DNA of 64,000 bases from Actinomadura rubteroloni (GTDB lineage Bacteria > Actinomycetota > Actinomycetes > Streptosporangiales > Streptosporangiaceae): the NCBI RefSeq assembly GCF_002911665.1, contig NZ_MTBP01000001.1, positions 310,001 to 374,000 of the forward strand, written 5' to 3'. Positions 56,343 to 64,000 of the stretch are shown one piece after another. A model generated the notes under the pieces. That model saw nothing but the letters and a program-made list of their open reading frames with translations, did no database searches and had not been told where the DNA came from. How positions within the stretch are numbered: the stretch's first letter is position 1; each line of letters opens with the position of its first letter. Both the position numbers and the translations under genes were made by a program.

Positions 56343-57677
56343 TCAGTTCTCGGACTCGATGGCCGCCGGAACCTGCCCGTTGGCCGGGTTCCCGCCGTCC
56401 TTCGCCGTCGCACCGCCCATGCCGTTGAGCAGCGTGCGGGCGAGCCCGAGGCCGGTGCCGCCGAGCGTGAGCGCCTTGGCGAGCAGGTCCTCGACGCCGT
56501 CGGCGCCGTTGAGGACGACCATGTTGTCGACGTTCCCGAACACGCCCGCCCCGGCCGCGACGATCTCCGGCCACTTCTCGGCGAGCTGCTGGGCGATGAC
56601 CGCCTCCTGGTTCTCGGCGAGCGCCCGCGCGCGGGCCTGGATCGCCTCGGCCTCGGCGAGGCCCCTCTGCCGGGTCGCCTCGGCCTGCGCGTCACCGAGC
56701 AGCCGCGTCGCCTCGGCCTCGCGCTGCGCCCTGAGCTGCACCTCGGTCGCGGCGGCCTGCGCGTAGGCGATGCGCTCCTCGCGCTCGGCCTCGGCCAGCT
56801 TGACCTGCTCGTACGCGCGGGCGTCGGCGGGCTTTCGGACCTCGCTCTCCAGCCGCTTCTCGGTGCGCTCGGCCTCCAGCTCGGCGTTGCGGGTCTCCTT
56901 GAGGATGACCTCCTGCCGGGCCTGCTGGGCGGCCTGCTGCACCTGGCCCTCGTACTCGGCCTTCTTCATCTGGGTGTCGCGGATGACGGCGGCGTTCTCG
57001 CGCGCCGCCTCCTGCTCGCGGCGGGTGGCCTCCTGGTCGCGCTCGGCCTCGGCGATGCGGGCGACGGCGGCGACCTTCGCGGCGTGCGGACGGCCGATGT
57101 TGGTGATGTAGCCGGTCTCGTCGTCGATCTCCTGGATCTGGAGGGAGTCGACGACGAGGCCGAGCTTGCTCATCTCGTCGGCGGCGGAGCTGCGGGTCTC
57201 GCTGGTCAGCCGCTCGCGGTTGAGGATGAGGTCCTCGACGGTCAGGTTGCCGATGATGGAGCGCAGATGGCCGGTGAACAGTTCGTGGATGGCGCCGTCC
57301 ATCGAGCTCTGCTGCTCCAGGAAGCGGCGGGCGGCGTTGGCGATCGAGACCAGGTCGTCCCCGACCTTGTAGATGACGACGCCGCGCACCTTGACCGGGA
57401 TGCCCTGCTGGGTGACGCAGTTGACCTCCAGGTTCGCGGCGCGGCTGTCCAGCCGGAGGCGGCGCGCGACCTGGAAGCCCGGCAGGACGGACGTGCCCTT
57501 GCCCGTGACGATCTTGAACCCGAGGCTGTCGATCCCGTTGACGGGCTTGGACTTCGCGCCGAGCCCCGAGATGATCAGGGCTTCGTTCGGTTCGGCGACG
57601 CGCCAGACCATCTTGAACATAATGATCAACACGATGACGGCGACGACGGCGCCGATCACCGCGGCGGCGATGGGCAT
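56343..57677 (-). CDS. flotillin-family SPFH membrane protein
   Basis: A 444-residue protein with an N-terminal membrane anchor (AAAVIGAVVAVIVLIIMFKM), an SPFH/band 7 domain (about 25-200; RLRLDSRAANLEVNCVTQQG, then LVVDSLQIQEIDDETGYI) and a long coiled coil rich in Ala/Glu repeats (about 205-380; RIAEAERDQEATRREQEAA). Flotillins organise functional membrane microdomains. The NfeD-like gene upstream on the same strand is the usual partner. Confidence 0.93.
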   Translation of the reverse strand: MPIAAAVIGAVVAVIVLIIMFKMVWRVAEPNEALIISGLGAKSKPVNGIDSLGFKIVTGKGTSVLPGFQVARRLRLDSRAANLEVNCVTQQGIPVKVRGVVIYKVGDDLVSIANAARRFLEQQSSMDGAIHELFTGHLRSIIGNLTVEDLILNRERLTSETRSSAADEMSKLGLVVDSLQIQEIDDETGYITNIGRPHAAKVAAVARIAEAERDQEATRREQEAARENAAVIRDTQMKKAEYEGQVQQAAQQARQEVILKETRNAELEAERTEKRLESEVRKPADARAYEQVKLAEAEREERIAYAQAAATEVQLRAQREAEATRLLGDAQAEATRQRGLAEAEAIQARARALAENQEAVIAQQLAEKWPEIVAAGAGVFGNVDNMVVLNGADGVEDLLAKALTLGGTGLGLARTLLNGMGGATAKDGGNPANGQVPAAIESEN

Positions 57678-57773
57678 GAGTGCCTCCTCGGGGGGTGCGC
57701 GCCGCCGCGCGGGCGACGCTGAAGTCGTGCATCTGCGTAGACGCCGCGAACGGGCCCGAGGTTCCGCCCGTTG

Positions 57774-57974
57774 TCAGGCCAAAGCGGGCGCGACGTAGAC
57801 CGTGCGGGGCGGGTGGTACTCGACCACGACGACGATCTGCCCGACGGTGAACTCGTCGCCGGGGTTGACGGGGTGCGCGTAGAACGCCTCGGCGCCGCCG
57901 CGCACGGCGACCATGACCTCGCCGACCAGCCCGGGGCCGATCCTGCCGGTGACCCGGCCCTCCTTGCCGACCAA
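57774..57974 (-). CDS. short NfeD-like OB-fold protein
   Basis: A 66-residue protein resembling the C-terminal soluble OB-fold of NfeD: GKEGRVTGRIGPGLVGEVMV, AHPVNPGDEFTVGQIVVVVE. It lacks the membrane helices of full NfeD. The TTG at 57974 follows GGGGAGACGC with good spacing. It precedes the flotillin gene by 96 bases on the same strand, the typical NfeD-flotillin pairing. Confidence 0.7.
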   Translation of the reverse strand: MVGKEGRVTGRIGPGLVGEVMVAVRGGAEAFYAHPVNPGDEFTVGQIVVVVEYHPPRTVYVAPALA

Positions 57975-58040
57975 GCGTCTCCCCTGCTCGTCATGAACGC
58001 GTACCGGAAAACTATCCGTTCGTCCGGTCCGCCGCGAGGG

Positions 58041-58739
58041 TCAGGACAGGATGCGGCGCGCCTGCTCGTCGGCGCGGCGGGCGATGTCCTCGGCGTCGGC
58101 GCGGGTGGCGACCGGGCCGAAGAGGCTGATCGTGGTGACGGTGCGGCGCCCGCGCAGGACGACGTACCAGGTCTTGGTGTGGGAGTTGCCGCTGACGGTC
58201 GTGACGCCGACCGTCCGGGAGCCCTGCCCGATCGTCCCGGGCGGCGGCTCCACGACCTGGTGCTCGGCCTTCTGGGTGCCGACGGTCGTCGTGAACGTCC
58301 GGCATCCGGCGGGGGTGCGCTCGCCGACGAGCTTGGCGGCCTGCTCGTCGGGCAGCGACAGCAGCGTCTCGGTGACGCTGACGCCGCCGCCCCTGGTGAA
58401 GGAGACGATCGCGGCGGGCGTGGCCGCGTCGAGCGCGGCGGCGGGGTCGGTGCGGGCGCAGCCCGGACGGTCCACCCGGACGGCGCGCTGGAGCTGCCGG
58501 AAGTGCTGGACGGACCGCAGCGCCCCGTACTCCCCCGAGTCGGGCGCGCCCGCGCGGCGGTAGCCGGGCAGGTCGGTGATCAGCGCCTGTTCGAGCTGGG
58601 CGGCGGTGTAGCCGGCGGCGCCGAGCTGGGCCCGCGCGGTCGCCGCCGGGGACGGGCCGCCGCCGTCGCCGCCGCAGCCGCTCGCGGTCGCCGCCGTCGC
58701 CGTCGCCAGCAGGAGGACGGGAAGGATCCTGCGCGTCAT
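58041..58739 (-). CDS. lipoprotein of unknown function
   Basis: A 232-residue protein with a signal peptide and lipobox (PVLLLATATAATASGC). The mature part includes QLEQALITDLPGYRRAGAPD and, near the end, KTWYVVLRGRRTVTTISLFG. Two Cys residues (RPGCARTD and PAGCRTF) may form a disulfide. The pattern resembles extracellular sensor-type domains of actinobacterial lipoproteins, but I cannot assign a family. It follows the acyltransferase gene by 9 bases on the same strand. Confidence 0.75.
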   Translation of the reverse strand: MTRRILPVLLLATATAATASGCGGDGGGPSPAATARAQLGAAGYTAAQLEQALITDLPGYRRAGAPDSGEYGALRSVQHFRQLQRAVRVDRPGCARTDPAAALDAATPAAIVSFTRGGGVSVTETLLSLPDEQAAKLVGERTPAGCRTFTTTVGTQKAEHQVVEPPPGTIGQGSRTVGVTTVSGNSHTKTWYVVLRGRRTVTTISLFGPVATRADAEDIARRADEQARRILS

Positions 58740-58748
58740 GCGGCGACC

Positions 58749-59423
58749 CTAACCGGCGGAGTCGGCGTGCTCGTTGTAGGCGCCGGTGTACTCCTGGCCG
58801 GTCAGTTCCTGGATGGCCGCGACGATGTCGTCGGTGACGGCGCGGCGCGCCTTGGCGGGCGGCAGGTCGCCGTAGTGGCCGAAGTCGAGGGGCTTGCCGA
58901 TGCGGACGGTCGGGCGCGGCGCGAGGACCCGGGGCCGTCCGGTGCCGACGGGCTGGATCTTCTCGGTGCCCGCGAGGCCGACCGGCAGGACGCGGGCGCC
59001 GGTGGCGAGGACGAGCCAGCCGACGCCGGTGCGGCCCCGGTAGAGCCGTCCGTCCTTGGACCGGGTGCCCTCGGGGTAGATCGCGAACGCGCCGCCCGCG
59101 CCGACGATCTCGACGGCCTGCTCCAGCGCTCCCATCGCCGCGCGCTGGGCGCCGCGCTGGATCGGGACGTGACCGAGCGTGGTCAGGAACCAGCGGACGA
59201 ACCGCCCTTTCAGCCCCTTCCCCTCGAAGTACGACGCCTTGGCGACGTAGGTGACGGGACGCGGGATCGACAGCGGAATGATGAAGCTGTCGATGAACGA
59301 CAGGTGGTTGGCCGCCACGATGAGCGGACCGTCGGCCGGCACGTTCTCCAGGCCCTCGACGCGTGGCCGGAATATCAGGCGCAGGATCGGCGCGACGACG
59401 CGCGACATGAACGTGTAGAACAC
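58749..59423 (-). CDS. 1-acyl-sn-glycerol-3-phosphate acyltransferase family protein
   Basis: A 224-residue PlsC-type acyltransferase: motif I NHLSFIDSFIIP (HX4D), motif II YVAKASYFEGKGLKGRF, motif III AIYPEGTRSKDGRLYRG and LPVGLAGTEKIQPVG. These enzymes make phosphatidic acid from lysophosphatidic acid or acylate related lipids. I chose GTG at 59423, where GGGAGG precedes; a TTG at 59468 would add 15 residues without a site. Confidence 0.92.
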   Translation of the reverse strand: MFYTFMSRVVAPILRLIFRPRVEGLENVPADGPLIVAANHLSFIDSFIIPLSIPRPVTYVAKASYFEGKGLKGRFVRWFLTTLGHVPIQRGAQRAAMGALEQAVEIVGAGGAFAIYPEGTRSKDGRLYRGRTGVGWLVLATGARVLPVGLAGTEKIQPVGTGRPRVLAPRPTVRIGKPLDFGHYGDLPPAKARRAVTDDIVAAIQELTGQEYTGAYNEHADSAG

Positions 59424-59875
59424 CCGGCCTCCCGAATTCGGCACTCGCCACTGTAACGGCTGCCCCAAGTAAGGGGGAGTCCGGTCGCCGGACGGGGAAA
59501 AGTTCCCAGCTCAGGCCGCTGATTCCGAGATTTCCGCCACATAGGGATCAAGCGGGCACAAGTCCCGGGCGACCCGGTGGTCACCGCCATTTCTACTGAA
59601 TGGTAAGTTTCGTTGTCGTAGGTTTCTCGCCAGTAGCTTTACGGGGTGAGGCGACCGTTCCGCCCCGCGCCACGGCGTTGTGGCGGAATCGCCCGGCACC
59701 GGTGACGCACGGTCGCCGCCGTCGCCGTAGGCTGGAGCGGGCGGCCCGACCCCGGTTACGGACGGGACCCGACGCGCGCCGCCACGTCCCTAAAGCGGGC
59801 CGGTCTTGACCACGGGCGCGGCTCGTTCATGCTGGAAGGTCCCTGGGCCTTCGCCGACGGTGGTGGGAGGTGGTC
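59424..59875. other. intergenic region between acyltransferase and STAS genes
   Basis: No convincing gene is found in these 452 bases. Bases 59500-59650 are AT-richer than average and likely contain divergent promoters. A small dyad, CGGTG-GT-CACCG, lies near 59575-59586. TAGGCT near 59729 may be a -10 for the STAS gene. I see no sigma-B-type promoter with correct spacing. Confidence 0.35.
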
Positions 59876-60226
59876 GTGGACTTCGGCCTTCACCTGGTCC
59901 GGCACGACCGGTACACGGTCGTGGAGGTGCGCGGCGAGCTGGATCTCGTCTCCCGCGACCGGTTCGAGGAGACCATGCTCGACGTCGTGGAGACGGGGCA
60001 GGCGCTCATCGTGGACATGCACGACGTCACCTTCTGCGATTCCACCGGGCTCAACGCCGTCGTCGGCGCGAACCGGCGCGCGGCCGGGGCCGGGGTGCCG
60101 CTGGTGCTCGTCGCGCTGACCGAGCGCGTGCGGCGGATCTTCCACATCACGGCCGTCGACCGGTTCATCCCGGTCTACGACTCACTGGAGGAGGCCGTGG
60201 GCGCGCTGCCGTCCGCGACCCACTAG
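59876..60226 (+). CDS. STAS-domain anti-sigma factor antagonist
   Basis: A 116-residue STAS domain: RYTVVEVRGELDLVSRDRFE, then LIVDMHDVTFCDSTGLNAVV, with the phosphorylatable Ser in CDSTG, and VPLVLVALTERVRRIF. GTG at 59876 follows GGGAGG with good spacing; GTG at 59870 is less likely. Its last 4 bases overlap the end of the convergent glnH-like gene. Confidence 0.9.
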   Translation: MDFGLHLVRHDRYTVVEVRGELDLVSRDRFEETMLDVVETGQALIVDMHDVTFCDSTGLNAVVGANRRAAGAGVPLVLVALTERVRRIFHITAVDRFIPVYDSLEEAVGALPSATH

Positions 60227-61023
60227 GAGCAGCCCTCGAACTGCGGGACGTACGGGTCGATCTTCAGCCCGGACCGTCCGAACCAGCGCTCCAGCAGGCG
60301 CGCGGCCGTCCCGTCCTGGTACATCGCGGTGAGCGCCCGGTTGACCGCCTCGCAGCCCGCCAGGTCGCCCTTGCGCAGGCCCACGCCGTACTTCTCGTCG
60401 GTGAACGGCGCGTTGAGCACGCGGGTGCGGGTGCCCACTGCGAGGCCCGCGAGGATCAGGTCGTCGGTGGAGACGGCGTCGATCCGCCCGGCGGCGAGCG
60501 CGGCCATGCAGCCGCTGTAGGTCGCCGTCTCGACGGGCGTTGCCTTCACTTCGCGCTCCTCGGTGACGCGCCGCCAGGAGTTGGAGCCCGACACCGCGCA
60601 GATCCGCTTGCCGCGCAGGTCCCGGACGTTCGCGATCGTCCGGTCGTCGGCCCGCACGAGCGTGTCCTGGTGCGCGACGTAGTACGGCCCGCCGAACGTC
60701 ACCTGAGTCTTGCGGCGCGGCGTGATCGAGTACGACGCGAGGATCATGTCGACGGTGCCGGCCGCGAGCGCCTTCTCCCGCGCGGACGACTGGGTCGTCT
60801 TGAACGTGATCCGCGACGGTGGCACGCCGAGCTTCCCCGCGACGTAGGTGGCGACGTCCACGTCGAACCCGGTGTAGCGGCCCGTCTTCGGATTGAGCAG
60901 GCCGAGGCCGGGCTGGTCGGCCTTCACCCCGATCCGCAGCGACCGCTTCGCCGTGACGGACGTCTCCCCCGGCCCGCATCCGGCCGCGCCGAGCGCCAGC
61001 ACGAGCACGACGGCGATCCGCAT
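60223..61023 (-). CDS. GlnH-like amino acid-binding lipoprotein
   Basis: A 266-residue family 3 solute-binding protein with signal peptide and lipobox (RIAVVLVLALGAAGC). The mature part has LRIGVKADQPGLGLLNPKTG, YTGFDVDVATYVAGKLGV, DMILASYSITPRRKTQVTF and GKRICAVSGSNSW. In mycobacteria and corynebacteria, GlnH senses glutamate or aspartate and signals through GlnX to the kinase PknG rather than importing. The gene order here matches that sensing pair. ATG at 61023 has GGGGGAGGG; ATG at 61041 overlaps the GlnX stop. Confidence 0.88.
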   Translation of the reverse strand: MRIAVVLVLALGAAGCGPGETSVTAKRSLRIGVKADQPGLGLLNPKTGRYTGFDVDVATYVAGKLGVPPSRITFKTTQSSAREKALAAGTVDMILASYSITPRRKTQVTFGGPYYVAHQDTLVRADDRTIANVRDLRGKRICAVSGSNSWRRVTEEREVKATPVETATYSGCMAALAAGRIDAVSTDDLILAGLAVGTRTRVLNAPFTDEKYGVGLRKGDLAGCEAVNRALTAMYQDGTAARLLERWFGRSGLKIDPYVPQFEGCS

Positions 61024-61037
61024 CGTCCCTCCCCCGG

Positions 61038-63053
61038 TCATCGGAACTCCGCCAGCCGGGGCCGGACGCCCGCGAGCACGAGCACCGCCACGCCGACCGC
61101 CGTCACGGGCGGGATCCAGTCCCAGCCGCGCAGGTCGGCGTCGGCGGCGCGGACGGCGTCGTCCAGGACGCGGCGGTGCTGGTCGCGCAGCGCGCCGAGC
61201 GCGGCGTCGTAGGCGTCGAACGCGCCGATCGCGCCGGACCGTCCGGTGCCCATCCGCAGCCGCACCGCCCCGGACAGGTCGCCGCTCCCGGCGAGCGCGC
61301 GCATCCGCCGGTCGTTGTCCTGGACGGCCCGGTACGCGGCCAGCGTCCGGACGAGCCCGGCCCGCGTCCGCTCCTGCCGCGCCTCGTCGCCGAAGAAGCC
61401 GAGGAACGCGCCGCGTCCGGCCGTGAACGCGGTGATCTGCCGGCCGAGGCCCGCGTAGTACGTCGCTAGGTTGAGCGGCTGGTCCTTGGCCGGTTCGACG
61501 TCCAGGACGGCCAGCGACTTGTCCAGATATGTCTGCTCGTAGGTGTCGGCGCGCTCGGGGTCGAGCAGGAAGCGGCTCTCGTCGGCGAACGCGCTGTGGC
61601 TGATGGCGCGGGCGCGCGACAGGGCGAGGACGGAGTCGAACCCGTCCCGTTTCGCCTCCCGGAGCCGTCCGGCCTCCGCCGACAGCACGGCGGCGCCCGC
61701 GACCACCAGCGCGAGCGTCGCGACCGTGCCGAGCACCAGCGCCGGGTTCAGGACGCGCCGGAAGTCGCGCGCGAGGTAGATCTGCCCGGCGACCAGCGCG
61801 GCGAGGACGACCGTCCCGGCGGCGAGGACGAGCGTCCGGTCGGTCAGCACCGCCGACCGGCGGCTCTCGTAGGACGCGCGGACGGTCGCCCCGCTGTCCA
61901 GCGTCACGTTGTACGCCTGCGGCAGCAGTTGCAGCCGCATCAGGTCGGTCGCGCGCGTGTAGGTGGCCACGACCTCCGGCGTCGGCCGGCCCGCCGGGTA
62001 TCCGGCCTGGTCGGCGAGCTGGAGGGCCTGCGCGGCGAGCCGCTCGTAGCGGCCGAGGCCGTCCAGGACCGCGCGGACGGTCCGGAGCCGTCCCGGGTCG
62101 CTGCCCGCGAGCTGCGCGGCCTGCACCGCCGCCGCGTCCGCCAGCCCCCGGTAGCGGTCGTAGCGCCGCACGGACGCGTCGTAGCCGATGCCGAGGCCGT
62201 GCTCGCCGCCGATGAGCAGGATGTCGGCGACCTGCGCGTCCATCGCGCTGAGCGCGAAGTACAGGTCGCCGGTCACGACGACCTGCGGCCCCGCGTCGTG
62301 CCCGATCGTGCCGACGCCGCCGCGCGCCTGCCCGACGCCCGCCGCGAGCACGGCCGCGAGCAGGGCGAGCAGCACGAGCACGCCGGCCGCACCCGCGCGG
62401 ATCCGGCCCGGAACCGTCCGCAACCGCGCCACCGCCCCGGCAAGCGGCTCCACCGGCCCCGGCGGCGCCCCCACTCCGGTGCCGGTCCCCGCCGACCCGC
62501 CGCGCGCCGCCTCCGGCGCCTCCACCGGGCCGGGACTAACACGCGGCCCTGCCGACCCGCCGCCCGCCTCCACCACGCCGGGAGTCACGCGCTGCCCCGT
62601 CGACCCGCCCGCCGCGTCCCGCGCCTCCGCCGTGCCAGGCGTCGCACGCGGCCCTGTCGACCCGCCGCGCGGCGCGTCCGGCGCCTGCGCTCCAGGGCCG
62701 GACGCCGCGCGCGGCGCCGCCGGGCCGCCGTGCGCCGCGTGCGGCGCCGCCACCGGGCCTGGGCTCACGCTCGGCCCTGCGGGGCCGCCCACCGCGTCCC
62801 GCGCCTCCGCCGTGCCGGGAGTCGCGCGCGGCCCTGCCGACCCGCCGCGCGGCGTCTCCGCTCCCTGGCCGGAACTCGCGCGCGGCCCTGGGGGGCCGCC
62901 CGCCGCGTCCTGCGCCTCCGCCGGGCCGGGAGTCGCGCGCGGCTCTTTCGACGCGCCGCGTGGCGCGTCCGGTCCCGTGCTGGGAGTCGCGCGCGGCCCT
63001 GCCGGGCCGCCGGGCGTTGGGTCCGGTGTTTTTGATTCCGGGTCTGGGGTCAT
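61038..63053 (-). CDS. GlnX-like four-helix membrane signalling protein with long repetitive N-terminal tail
   Basis: A 671-residue protein. Residues 1 to about 200 are a Pro/Gly/Ala-rich tail with repeated GPRATPGTAEARDA units. Then come four membrane helices: about 215-235 (VLVLLALLAAVLAAGVG), 405-430 (LVLAAGTVVLAALVAGQIY), 440-465 (ALVLGTVATLALVVAGAAVL) and 645-665 (VTAVGVAVLVLAGV). Two helical extracytoplasmic loops lie between them. This layout is that of GlnX, which relays GlnH binding to PknG. It overlaps the FHA gene by 4 bases and is coupled to glnH downstream. The kinase itself is not in the window. Confidence 0.82.
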   Translation of the reverse strand: MTPDPESKTPDPTPGGPAGPRATPSTGPDAPRGASKEPRATPGPAEAQDAAGGPPGPRASSGQGAETPRGGSAGPRATPGTAEARDAVGGPAGPSVSPGPVAAPHAAHGGPAAPRAASGPGAQAPDAPRGGSTGPRATPGTAEARDAAGGSTGQRVTPGVVEAGGGSAGPRVSPGPVEAPEAARGGSAGTGTGVGAPPGPVEPLAGAVARLRTVPGRIRAGAAGVLVLLALLAAVLAAGVGQARGGVGTIGHDAGPQVVVTGDLYFALSAMDAQVADILLIGGEHGLGIGYDASVRRYDRYRGLADAAAVQAAQLAGSDPGRLRTVRAVLDGLGRYERLAAQALQLADQAGYPAGRPTPEVVATYTRATDLMRLQLLPQAYNVTLDSGATVRASYESRRSAVLTDRTLVLAAGTVVLAALVAGQIYLARDFRRVLNPALVLGTVATLALVVAGAAVLSAEAGRLREAKRDGFDSVLALSRARAISHSAFADESRFLLDPERADTYEQTYLDKSLAVLDVEPAKDQPLNLATYYAGLGRQITAFTAGRGAFLGFFGDEARQERTRAGLVRTLAAYRAVQDNDRRMRALAGSGDLSGAVRLRMGTGRSGAIGAFDAYDAALGALRDQHRRVLDDAVRAADADLRGWDWIPPVTAVGVAVLVLAGVRPRLAEFR
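62470..63030 (-). repeat. tandem repeats in the GlnX-like N-terminal tail
   Basis: Degenerate units encode GGxxGPRATPGxxEAxDA and variants. Three near-identical DNA blocks of about 65 bases start near 62615, 62790 and 62910 (each with GCCGCGTCC or ACCGCGTCC followed by CGCCTCCGCCG). They differ by few substitutions, so the expansion is recent. All changes keep the frame. Confidence 0.8.
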
Positions 63054-63703
63054 GGGCGGCCTTCCCGGTCGAACGCCAGCGTGATCGTCGTCCAGGCGCC
63101 GACGTGGATGCGGTCGCCGTCGCCGACCGGGACGGGCGCGTTCGCCGGGATCGGGTCGGCGCCGCCGTTGATCGTGGTGCCGTTGGTGGAGCCGGTGTCG
63201 ATGACCGTCCAGCCGTCCGCGCCCGCGACCAGGACGGCGTGGGCGTGCGAGACGCCCGGGTCGGCGGGCGGGAGGCTCAGGTCGATCTCGGGCAGCAGGC
63301 CGCGCGCGACGCTGCGCCGTCCGATGCGGACCTTGTCGCCGAGCAGCGGGACGGTCCGGGGCCGGCCGTCGGCGGGGAACGTGAGCGTCGGGGTGTCGGG
63401 GCCGTCCTGGGCCTGGACGGCGGTGAAGTAGGCGCGGTCGGGGGCGATGGTGGCCGTCCAGCCGCGTCCGCCGAGGCCGGTCCGGCGGGGCGCCGCGCCG
63501 GAGTTCCCCGACGGCGCCGACGCGGGCTCGGGCCGGACGAGCGGTTCGGGACGGTCCCCGGACGTGAACCCGTAGCCGCAGTCCTCGCAGAACCGTCCGC
63601 CCGTCCGGGGGGCGTTGCAGAACGGGCAGGCGATCGGTTCGCCGCACACGTCGCAGTAGTCCCCGGACACCGAATCGTGGCCGTTCGGGCAGCGCGCCGT
63701 CAT
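63050..63703 (-). CDS. zinc-ribbon FHA-domain protein
   Basis: A 217-residue protein. The N-terminus has eight Cys/His-type ligands in two zinc ribbons (CPNGHDSVSGDYCDVCGEP, then CPFCNAPRTGGRFCEDCGYG). The C-terminus is an FHA domain with the phosphothreonine-binding residues: Arg in VRIGRRSVARG, SHAHAVLV (Ser, His) and TGSTNGTTING (Asn). It should bind a Thr-phosphorylated partner, such as a PknG substrate. It is coupled by ATGA overlaps to the VWA gene upstream and glnX downstream. Confidence 0.9.
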   Translation of the reverse strand: MTARCPNGHDSVSGDYCDVCGEPIACPFCNAPRTGGRFCEDCGYGFTSGDRPEPLVRPEPASAPSGNSGAAPRRTGLGGRGWTATIAPDRAYFTAVQAQDGPDTPTLTFPADGRPRTVPLLGDKVRIGRRSVARGLLPEIDLSLPPADPGVSHAHAVLVAGADGWTVIDTGSTNGTTINGGADPIPANAPVPVGDGDRIHVGAWTTITLAFDREGRP

Positions 63704-64000
63704 GACGCGTCCCCGGGGCGGGTGCGCGCGGTGCGGCTGGTGGCGGGCTCGCCGGTGCGGGTCCGGACGGTCCGCACCGAGCGCGTGTCGAGCGACATCT
63801 CGTCGGCCTTGTCGACGTCCTTCTTCAGCCGGACGGTCCCCGACACGGGGTCCAGCACGTCCACGACCCGGTCGAGCAGGTCCGCGACCTGGTCGTTGCC
63901 GACCTGGCGGGCCAGCACGACCGCGCGGCCGAGCCGGGCCGTCGCGGTGTCCTCGTCGCCGTCGCGGCGCGCGGCCAGGCCCTCCTGGACGGCCGCGGCC
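63700..64000 (-). CDS. C-terminal end of a VWA-domain protein
   Basis: The last 99 codons of a gene that begins beyond the window. The segment reads EGLAARRDGDEDTATARLGR, LLDRVVDVLDPVSGTVRLKK and VDKADEMSLDTRSVRTVRTR. I recall this end, including the DTRSxRTVRT motif, from actinobacterial von Willebrand factor A proteins encoded next to FHA/zinc-ribbon and PknG genes. The VWA domain itself is not in the window, so the call rests on the tail and context. Thr residues in this tail are possible phosphosites for the FHA protein. Confidence 0.6.
   Translation of the reverse strand, partial: AAAVQEGLAARRDGDEDTATARLGRAVVLARQVGNDQVADLLDRVVDVLDPVSGTVRLKKDVDKADEMSLDTRSVRTVRTRTGEPATSRTARTRPGDAS

Noticed and set aside
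59511..59699. Short minus-strand ORF in the gap before the STAS gene
   Set aside because: No ribosome binding site, no recognisable domain, and it occupies a likely promoter region.

Overview
The window is high-GC (about 70% or more), gene-dense DNA with many GTG and some TTG starts and short ATGA, GTGA or TTGA overlaps between genes. The gene content (PurS/PurQ/PurL, DUF3151 next to purA, an FHA/GlnX/GlnH signalling operon, RsbW-like kinases with STAS antagonists, an EphD-like fusion) points to the chromosome of a filamentous-type actinobacterium. Thermomonosporaceae or Streptosporangiales is my guess; no rRNA or marker gene here proves it. I found no tRNA, rRNA, CRISPR array or prophage.

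Layout. 1-4.8 kb: end of a MurJ-type flippase, a pterin-dependent aromatic amino acid hydroxylase, a hemerythrin, a small hydrolase, pyrE, a RodZ-C-like membrane protein and a DedA protein. 5.0-9.1 kb: fba, then an HxlR regulator with an acetyltransferase under a repeated operator, DUF3151 and purA. 9.1-13.7 kb: a PadR/HAAS pair and dnaE, whose promoter carries a DnaA box. 13.7-15.1 kb: a tnpB-only insertion element with a divergent Phd-like gene. 15.1-23.1 kb: glycerophosphodiesterase, hypothetical proteins, a three-gene 2-oxoacid dehydrogenase operon and a pentapeptide-like membrane protein. 23.2-28.2 kb: purS, an RsbW-like kinase, purQ and purL; the PurL carries a roughly 316-residue repetitive N-terminal tail. 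28.2-32 kb: an MFS transporter, a VOC protein and an EphD-like hydrolase-dehydrogenase fusion. 32-36.6 kb: a polyphosphate locus (CYTH-CHAD, MutT1-like Nudix/phosphatase, ppk with a PHO-box-like repeat). 36.8-46.1 kb: pentapeptide protein, STAS, response regulator-PP2C, histidine kinase, response regulator, MarR, L,D-transpeptidase, a secreted protein ending in LPVTG, an RsbW-like kinase and a ferritin-like protein. 46.1-48.8 kb: a Tat-type SDR and an NTF2-like protein divergent from a LysR regulator, then DUF2795. 48.9-55.5 kb: a PotABCD-type polyamine transporter facing a thiamine-diphosphate decarboxylase and an amino acid oxidase whose motifs look circularly permuted. 55.6-59.4 kb: Nudix/winged-helix protein, flotillin with an NfeD-like partner, a lipoprotein and an acyltransferase. 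59.9-64 kb: a STAS protein and an operon of VWA, zinc-ribbon FHA, GlnX-like and GlnH-like proteins.

How it fits together. Housekeeping metabolism (pyrimidine and purine synthesis, glycolysis, 2-oxoacid oxidation, replication) is interspersed with small regulatory cassettes. Several have dyad operators with 7-nt spacers that I could read directly (HxlR, PadR, MarR and the MFS gene). Several genes have a TANNNT-like -10 hexamer exactly 7 nt before the start codon, suggesting leaderless mRNAs. The items most worth following are the PurL repeat tail, the internally shortened TnpB with its Phd-like partner, the permuted oxidase, the three-site HxlR circuit and the repeat-tailed GlnX protein.
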